Origin: Ceratothoa steindachneri
Taxonomy: Eukaryota; Arthropoda; Malacostraca; Isopoda; Cymothoidae
Direction: 5' to 3'
Length of the DNA: 64,000 nucleotides
Assembly: GCA_963969495.1 (NCBI GenBank)
Contig: OZ018322.1
Location: 158,812,848 to 158,876,847 of the forward strand
A program made the translations under genes and the position numbers. Position 1 is the first letter of the stretch, and each line of letters starts with the position of its first letter. Of the stretch, positions 57,100 through 64,000 are shown piece by piece. The notes below the pieces were generated by a model. The model had not been told where the DNA came from. It saw only the letters and a program-made list of their open reading frames with translations, and ran no database searches.

Positions 57100-59460
57100 T
57101 ATCCCAAAACTTTGTGTGATAACTATAGATCTGGTCGTTGACTTTGATATCTGCCATCATGTATCTAGAAATTGGAAGTATCGTAATTTTTTTACTATTG
57201 GTTCTTAACTTTTAGTGCCTTTTGGAATTGCTGATATTAATGAGCTGTACTTTGGTAGTACTTGCCTGAAAGCGTTTGTTCCTGTACTTAATAACGATGA
57301 GCTGGAAAATCTGCTATATGGATTGAATAAAGCGTAGAACTGAGATAACAGCCTATGCGGGATTCTAGCTTACAATTCGAACTATGGTCCTGAATAATCA
57401 TTAATGACCATGTATTTCTTCCTGTCTTGTATGTCCTCGTAGAGAATTTTCTCCAGATTTCTGTTAATACCGAGATCTAAGATTTCATATTGCATTCATC
57501 TTAATCAGACTTTGTTAAATTCCTTCACTTCATCTCTCAGTATCAGATCAATGTATTTTTTCTTTGCTTTTAAAATGGCTATTTTCTAAGTACTTATACT
57601 AAGTGAGATTGTGGTTTATCCGCCCTTTCTGAATCCAAACTAGTAATCATTATAAGGGTCATTTTCTTCGAGATATTCTTTTAGTTACCGATTGATAATA
57701 TTTTAGAAGACTTTGCCCATAACATCCAATAACGATATAGGCTTGTAACTGTTGAGGTGACTAAGTAGGTGGTTTCCTAACATCAAGAAGAAAATAGTTT
57801 TTGTTAGTTTATAGCAATCCGGGAAGTAACCAGTTTTTAGGCACATGTTATAAATATTTTTTAATGTTTATATTATTACGTTTGGTGCAATGCTAAGATT
57901 GATTATAGTTATTCATTACGGGCCTGGTAACTTTGCTTGAAAATCTGGATTACGCCTTTGATTTTCTTGGTTGTTATATTGGCACCTGTACCCCAAATTT
58001 CTTCTCTCTCTTGACCTACTGTTTTTCCTATGGTTATATTGGCTATGTTTTCTTCACGCCACTGTGGACTATTTCGTCTTTCTCTGGATTGTTCTTGTTA
58101 TAGAGAAAAAGAAAGTCTAATTCAAGTTGTGCAGTTTTGATAATATTTGGCCTCTACCGATTACTATAAGCTGCCTCATTATAATTCTCACGTGAGGAGT
58201 ACCGGTTAATGACGGTAAAATTGAACAGTTTCATCAGTCTTTTTTCTGGATTGTAACCAAAATTTCTTCCCTTTTGTGACCTATTGTTTTCTTCACGCAA
58301 CTGTGGACTATTTTGTCTTTCTCTGGATTTTTCTTGTTATAAATAACAAGAAAATCGCGTTTAAGTTGTCTATTTTTTATAATTTTTGGCCTCTTCCGAA
58401 TGGTTTGGCTGCCCCATCATAATGCTCACCTGAGGAGTTCGAGTTAATGACAGTGAAATTGAACAGTTTCTTCAGTCTTCTTTCTGAATTGTCTTCGTGT
58501 TCAGATATTAATATATTATCTAGATCAATCTCTCTGTTTTACCACACCAGCTTTCCGCATTTATTTCCAGTAAGCTGAGGATTCTCTTCTTTTCAACTTC
58601 TTTTGTTTATGTGGTTGTTGAAGTACTTAGGTTTCCTTGGATATTGGTATGCAGTATTTCTTGCTGGCTTTTCCTTTACGCTTAAATTTACCACATTTGA
58701 TTTCTGAAAACATCGAGGGGCTAAAATTGACTCAGTCTCCAGGATAAGCAATAATTCTATGTTAAAATAAGAGGTTTTCTAATTTTTTATCAAACTTTTC
58801 TCTTGAGTTGCTTTTAAATGCCCATTTGCATTTAGATTCATTGTGTACCTTGATGATTTCTCTTGCCTCTTTCTTGTTGGTAGAGGAAAGGCCACATCAA
58901 TCTATACTTTTATATTGATATCTGTAGCACTCATGCGTTTCTTATAGCTGTCATTTCCTTGGTTGGTTTCTTCACAGCCTCATTTATCCTGATCAATGTT
59001 GGCTTTTGGGGTGTTCATTGATTTTGTTGTTCGGGCGTCGTTTGTTTTGACTATTTCGGATGAAGGAGGCAAATTTTCTTTATCCCGTTCTTTTCGAGCC
59101 TGGGGTTACAAAGATTTATGACTACGCTATATTCATAACGCCCGAATTTAGAATGTAAGTCAGAAGTTCCGTCGATGTTCTTTATGTTACGTGTTTTTGA
59201 GCTTCTTTCATCTGTTTCATAGTTGCTTTTGCCACACCCGCATAAGTTGTATTCTTTACTATTCTTCTTCGTCTTTTGTGTCATTTACATTCTTTTTCTT
59301 AAGTTCTTTTGTTTGGGGGCATGCCATATTTATATTCCTGTGTAATACATAGCAATTCATGCATTTCTTATTTAGTTCTTGTCGTTTGCCCATTCATGAT
59401 TCTTTTTCGCGCATCTAGAACATTCATTTTCTCCTATGTTCACTGTCGGGTTAGGTAGTT
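57100..59460 (-). pseudogene. minus-strand LINE: CCHC-bearing ORF1 end and reverse transcriptase
   Basis: From 59460 down, ENECSRCAKKNHEW gives the start of a CCHC-like knuckle near 59430-59390. SDLHSKFGRYEYSVVINLCN follows in the open frame 59284-59051. A decayed region with a tandem duplication spans 57988-58490. RT begins near 57720: GKVF, IINR, LKEYLEENDPYNDY, FGFRKG (QFGFRKG block), KKYIDLILRDEVKEFNKV (the AFDKVW block, altered), YEILDLGINRNLEKILYEDI, QDRKKYMVINDYSGP. Past about 57300 the PQGS and YADD blocks are not intact. Many stops. The LRDVxKAFDKVW-type sequence is common in arthropod Jockey-like LINEs. Confidence 0.65.
57988..58490. repeat. tandem direct duplication, unit about 240-265 bp
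   Basis: The segment 57988-58250 is repeated as 58251-58490. Shared blocks include CAAATTTCTTC, TCTTCACGC.ACTGTGGACTA, TCTTTCTCTGGAT, GAACAGTTTC.TCAGTCTT. Landmarks lie 238-239 bp apart, and 265 bp near the start because the first unit has an extra 26 bp. The copies are diverged, so the duplication is old. Confidence 0.8.
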
Positions 59461-59518
59461 TTCTATTTCGTAACACCCAAAGTATATTTTCTATCTAACA
59501 TATATTCCAGAGTATGTT

Positions 59519-59551
<33 letters not shown>
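59519..59551. repeat. (TA)n microsatellite
   Basis: TA repeats about 90 bp past the C-terminal break of family F copy 4. Confidence 0.95.
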
Positions 59552-59553
<2 letters not shown>

Positions 59554-59639
59554 CCCTTATAGTAAGCCATTGAAAACGACATTGAAGGACAACAAATTCT
59601 CCTATTGGAGTAACTTAACCCGCGGACTAAGAGAGCCTG

Positions 59640-60933
59640 CTCATACTGAGGACTTCTCTGGTTGCCAAGAAAGTTTGCAATGACTGACTTATGTGACAAC
59701 CAGGCAGAGCGTTTAGCACTGTTCAGTGCTTCTTGAAAAGACGTGTCCTTGATGAGCTCCCTTATTTGAGGATCAGCAAATACACATGCCTTTAGTATTT
59801 GTATGCTGACCCTTGGAAACTTCTAACGGAGGAAAGCAATTCCTCTACCTTCCCTCTTTAATGCCTTAGAAAAGTTCATCAACCTGAGTTTGATTTTTAG
59901 GGGTGAAAGCAATATATTTCTCGGTTCATCCAGAAGGTGGGACAGAACGTTGTTTGAACCCGAATCTATTTTTTGTCTTGATGTCCAGTCTTGTTTGACA
60001 TAATGCTGGCCATCAGCCCGACTGTCTCACAAGCACATACAGCTTGGATACAGCGTGTATCTGGAAGTTAAGAGCAGACAACAGACGCTCCATGCTTTAA
60101 CAATTGTCCTTTTATTGCTGCTTAGTCTCTAACAGTGATCGATGATAACCTATTGCCGTTATTAAGAAGATCTACCTTGAGAATTCCGTTAGATGAGCCA
60201 ATGAAAAGTCTCTATTCCATAACATCATACTTCAGGCCACTTTATTTAAGCAGGTTAGCAATGCTGTTAGAGTAGACTAGTAAAATGGCTTCAACAAACG
60301 TGAAAAATTCCTAAATTCTTGATCGCGGTTCAGATACCAATGGAATGTTGGCCCTCGTGGTAGTATACATTTCTCTCGAAGATATGAAAACAATAAGTGA
60401 GCGAAGAATTTAGATAGGTTCAGGTCTCGTGTCAAGTCGTTGAATTCGGCTTGCGTAAATGCCACCAGTTGTTGCCCCCTTGTATGCAAGGAACTCAGCT
60501 GTATCAGCAGAGACAAAAGCCTCGGAATTAGAGCTAGAATAATGATGAAATCTGGGTCATGAACAGGAAGGCTGGGCTTATGTCCGACTGGTTTTATAGC
60601 AGAAGAACATTGAGGTATTGAATATGGCACTTGTTTTTGCCTTTCAAATTTGTCCTGCAGACGTAGTAGTGGGTGACGTGATTTTTGCCCTTCCTGCACA
60701 CTATTAAGACACCAAAGGCCACACTCTTCCTTTTCTTATTACTCCAATCCCCTAAATTTTCCACACATGTTTTACAGCAAATATTAGGAGCAAATGGCTA
60801 CCTAATTTCACGCAAAAGTAACTATGATATGACTTTTTCATATAATCCGTGATTTTTGTTTGACAGTCTGGAAGAGCGGCATGTCCGCAGATATAACAAA
60901 CGTATTCAGATGATTCTTACACGTACGATCCAT
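59640..60933 (-). pseudogene. family F copy 4: longest copy of an uncharacterised multicopy protein
   Basis: The start is ATG at 60933-60931 (MDRTCKNHLNTF), after which a 1-bp loss shifts frame. In order: VCYICGHAALPDCQTKITDY, MKKSYHSYFCVKLGS, APNICCKTCVENLGDWSNKK, SVAFGVLIVCRKGKNHV, YYVCRTNLKGKNK, SSAIKPVGHKP, AFTQAEFNDLTRDLNLSKFF, REKCILPRGPTFHWYLNRD (open frame 60699-60277). Then LKYDVMEYRLFIGSSNGILK, VDLLNNGNRLSSI, LLDEPRNILLSPLKIKLRLM, KREGRGIAFLRKF-like, FADPQIRELIKDTSFQEALN, SAWLSHKSVIANFLGNQRSP. It stops matching at about 59640, before the last C-terminal block seen in copy 2. It overlaps all other copies, so it defines the family. Function unknown. Confidence 0.78.
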
Positions 60934-61268
60934 TGTAATTCAAAGTTAGAACTGAAAATATGAAGAAAATAATTTATGTATAGTGACTCATCACTGGATG
61001 TGAAAAAACAGAACTAATAAACGGCTGTATGATAACGCTATTTTGTAGTATACGTTCTAAAATAAATTGAACATTTTTGACCGAAGAAAACTAAATATAT
61101 TCTTAAATTAAGCATACCAAAATGGTTCTGAATCAGTTGAAAAACCTATGCCTTTTAAAAAAAAGAAGTTTTAAAACGCCAGCCAGTGTTATCTATCTCT
61201 TTATCGATATATATATAAAACTTAATCAGTTTATCTGTTCGACCGACGGACGTGAGCTTGGTTTAAAT
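60934..61268. other. upstream of family F copy 4; no gene
   Basis: On the minus strand a TATTTTCAG sequence ends 18 nt before the copy 4 ATG (AG at 60953-60952). Otherwise AT-rich. Confidence 0.4.
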
Positions 61269-63453
61269 CAGTGTTTTCCAATCTTTTTTGTCAGGACACT
61301 GAACACAAAATGATTTTGGCCTGGCGACCCTCAGTGATGAAATATTTCAGTATTACTTTAGTTTTATCCAATTGAATAAATTTCACAGAACTTTACTCGA
61401 AGTTACTAATTAATAAATATAATTGGAGGCGAACCTTCATATTCAAGCAAAGATAAACAAACTTTTGAATGACAACTAAAATAATTTTAATGAATTAACT
61501 CTTTTAACTATTCAACTACCATTGATTGCTAATAGATACATATAATAATTTATTCATTATTTATAAATTTAGTACTATCGAAAATATTTTATGGATATCC
61601 ACAAATATTTAATAAAAATATATTTTTATATTTCTTTGTTCATTGAAGAATAATAAACATACCTTTTATTTTAATGTAATTTATTGAAAGGAAAAGCAAG
61701 AAAGAAAATGTTTTGCCTGACAACTACTTTTGAGTCTTCAAGTAGATTTCATTAAACAAGTGAAAAAACTTATATTTTTGAACTATAGTGATGTTCTTTC
61801 ATATTAAGGGGCAGGTATGTCCAGATTTGTTTATTCTTAATGGTCACAAGAGCTTACAATCTTTGATCACCTAGGTATACATATGGATGGAAATGAAATA
61901 AGAGCTTTTCAGACACAGGAATCAGAAGAGATTATCATTCAGTTGGGCCCAGAATTCAGAGTAGATACTTGCAAAACGTTGCCTCTGCCCCTGATTTTCC
62001 TGAAGATCTTAAAGATCTTGAAAGTCTGGGATATCTTCTCCAACAATACTGAGGTTCACACTGAACATATTCCTGACCCAGCTGTGTTAACATACCTCAA
62101 CATTTTCTGACAAATAATCGTCAATTACTTCCTGAAGCTTTTGCACATGATCTAGGAAAGACAATTGAATGTCAGCAAGCTCTATTTCTGAAGAATCTTC
62201 CAGCACTACAATCAGATGGGGAAAAGGATCTGTTTTTCCTGTGTCTAATTTTTCTCTTCAAAGTGCAAGTTTGTTCTTAAATGATGTAATTTTTAGTTTG
62301 ATTTTGGCCTCTTATCTCTAAGTTCAATTCTATTAAGTGCCTGAGGATGCCTAAATATTCTAGCTTTGTCACCCATCCAAAGATGCAGCCTCCCAGCTGC
62401 CAACGAATATTAAAGCTGCCAACGAATATAAAAGTGTAAAAGTAATTCATGGTTGTGAGATACCATTTCTTCACGCATTTAACTTAAAATACGCGGGTTC
62501 AAAGTTTTGACCATTATAAAATTAAAAAGATTAAGATAGATCATTCAGCACAGCATGAAATTCTGGATGGAGACGTTGAGAGGCCATGTTTTCCGAGGTA
62601 AGAAACAGTGAATTAGTATGACATCAGGACTTTCTCTTTTAACCGGAGTGAGAAAACTGAATCGACCTCTCATCTTCCATGGCGATCAATCAGTACACAC
62701 AGCTCACACAGTTCAAGCATACTGTTATTTTTTCTTTAAAAATATGTCCAGCATAACAAAGATATGTTCGCCTGTGGTTATTGTTAAGAGGGTATTACAG
62801 AACAGAAATTATTACATAGTTCTGTAATGTCTTCTGTAACCGACAATAAAAATGAATGTTGTTCGCCAGCAATGTCCAAGGAATCATCTGTCTGCAATGA
62901 AAATTCCCCTGCTTTTTCGTTCTATATTAATTGATCTAAAATATATAATTAAATGAGATAAATTCGACGTTTGATGGTGTAGTTATAAATTGGTATAGAC
63001 TCAATTTTCTTAGCTACATCTGCTCCACAAATAGTTTTCACCATAAAGACCCCGGCTCTTTTCACCATCTCATCTCCAATGTTGTGAGACTTTGTCGATC
63101 GTGCAATATACCATGCTACTTCAATGGATATCAAATATGCTTTCTACAAATAAAAGTCAGAGCCTAAAGAAGGATTAATCCGACTTAGCTTTATCCGTTC
63201 TTCCATATCCTTCCAGTAATTTAGTGGCTTATCAATAAAGTATGGATGTACTCTACGCAAGTGAGGTATCAGTTTGTTTTCCTTTATTTATTCATTAGTA
63301 AGTCTATGCAGGCACTGACGACACTGAGCGCGGACATTATCTGATCTAACTCTCTTAGATGTGTGAAGCCATCTTTCAGAAAAATCAGATTTATACGCCA
63401 CTTGTATTTTCGCTGGGCCATCGTTCCCTCTGGAATTTATACCCGAAATGAGT

Positions 63454-63457
<4 letters not shown>
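61269..63457 (-). mobile_element. hAT element of the ZBED5-like type, decayed
   Basis: The 3' end (left edge) reads CAGTGTTTTCCAATCTTTTT with a following GGCCTGGCGACCCTCAG block, a common hAT terminus. The transposase reads leftward from about 63440. The right terminus is not identifiable: coding sequence runs up to the (TA)n at 63457, which may have replaced it. Confidence 0.7.
61880..63440 (-). pseudogene. hAT transposase pseudogene (BED finger, ZBED5-like)
   Basis: The N-terminus is YKSDFSERWLHTSKRVRSDN, then CRQCLHRLTN and KLIPHLRRVHP, a BED-type zinc finger. DKPLNYWKDMEERIKLSR follows, SIEVAWYIARSTKSHNIGDE (open frame 63134-62949), RAGVFMVKTICGADVAKKIE, FSLQTDDSLDIAGEQHSF (catalytic DDST-like region), ESPDVILIHCFL, FIMVKTLNPRILS, EEMVSHNHELLL, WVTKLEYLGILRHLIELNLE (62474-62277). 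The C-terminal part lies near 62100-61900. The order follows ZBED5-type hAT transposases. Multiple stops and frameshifts make it inactive. Plus-strand ORFs here are shadows. Confidence 0.75.

Positions 63458-63520
<63 letters not shown>
63457..63520. repeat. (TA)n microsatellite
   Basis: TA repeats at the right limit of the hAT coding sequence. Confidence 0.95.
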
Positions 63521-63522
<2 letters not shown>

Positions 63523-64000
63523 TTTACTATTCTAAATAAATTAATCATCTAGTAAGATAAATGCTCACCCACATACTCAATGTTAATTCCTACAAAGGTA
63601 AAAATTAGAACTATAAATTACCAACCTTAGCCCACGTCATAAGAACAACCTTATCTTTAGCAGATATATTTTATGAGTGAAAAGGCCAAACTTGAGCATT
63701 TTCCTCAATATAATACTATTCAATATTATACTCTTGAATTAGCTTGGCAATCACAGAAAATAAAAAAGGTAACATGCAAATAATACTTGAATGATACAAA
63801 TGTCTGTCCACCAACAAAGTTATGTGAAAACTGATTATTCTGTAAGCAACCAATCAAGTCAAACTCCAGCAGCCTTAGCGAACAGTAGAGGTATTGGAAC
63901 TGGTTATACTCGTATATGTTTTCTTTTACCTTGATTTATCTCACTTCATAATTCACAACTATTTTTCTTTTACAGTTTAAATGACAATTTATATTCCATA
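63521..64000. other. no recognisable feature
   Basis: AT-rich end of the window. No coding or repeat signal seen. Confidence 0.5.

Noticed and set aside
63975..63982. GTTTAAAT as the right-hand target duplication of the hAT element (same 8 bases at 61261-61268)
   Set aside because: No hAT terminus precedes the 63975 copy, and an AT-rich 8-mer can recur by chance.

Overview
This 64-kb window is AT-rich metazoan (eukaryotic) DNA with no convincing intact host gene. I infer an arthropod-type genome from the repeat mix: mariner DD34D and a DD41D rosa-like relative, piggyBac, hAT, Penelope-like elements with a GIY-YIG endonuclease, L2/CR1/Jockey-type LINEs, SCAN-like-gag LTR elements and very long (TA)n arrays. 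The species cannot be named from sequence alone. Almost every recognisable protein segment is a decayed mobile element or a fragment of one multicopy gene family. I saw no tRNA, rRNA or CRISPR.

Layout. 0-9.3 kb: a possible hAT MITE (373-671), a mariner (1941-3211), a minus-strand LINE reverse-transcriptase remnant (about 6.15-7.72 kb), and two fragments (3600-4105 minus, 8640-9232 plus) of an uncharacterised multicopy gene called here family F. 9.3-14.5 kb: nothing recognisable. 14.6-17.1 kb: LTR element B. 19.2-20.1 kb: a decayed tandem array of about 235-bp units between two (TA)n tracts. 22.6-26.2 kb: LTR element C. 26.3-33.2 kb: two Penelope-like loci, each a head-to-head pair with 3' ends facing outward into (TA)n, plus a 142-bp fold-back with the same terminal motif. 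32.6-35.0 kb: two rosa-like DD41D copies and an internally deleted second mariner. 35.4-40.7 kb: an L2-like LINE split by a 2.8-kb piggyBac inserted at TTAA. 41.4-42.2 kb: family F copy 3. 46.1-53.5 kb: LINE endonuclease fragment, then LTR element A with both LTRs. 53.5-54.5 kb: third rosa-like copy. 56.1-56.7 kb: possible DIRS-like RT. 57.1-59.5 kb: minus-strand LINE. 59.6-60.9 kb: family F copy 4, the most complete. 61.3-63.5 kb: hAT of the ZBED5-like type.

Two points stand out. First, the three LTR elements (A, B, C) together show the order gag, protease, integrase, RT, RNase H, LTR. Integrase lies upstream of RT, which is the Gmr1-type order, and the gag capsid is SCAN-like. Second, family F occurs four times in 64 kb in both orientations. 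It has an N-terminal CxxC/CxxC zinc-binding region, a conserved middle and a conserved C-terminus, and matches no named domain I can assert. It is the best candidate here for an undescribed mobile or amplified gene system.
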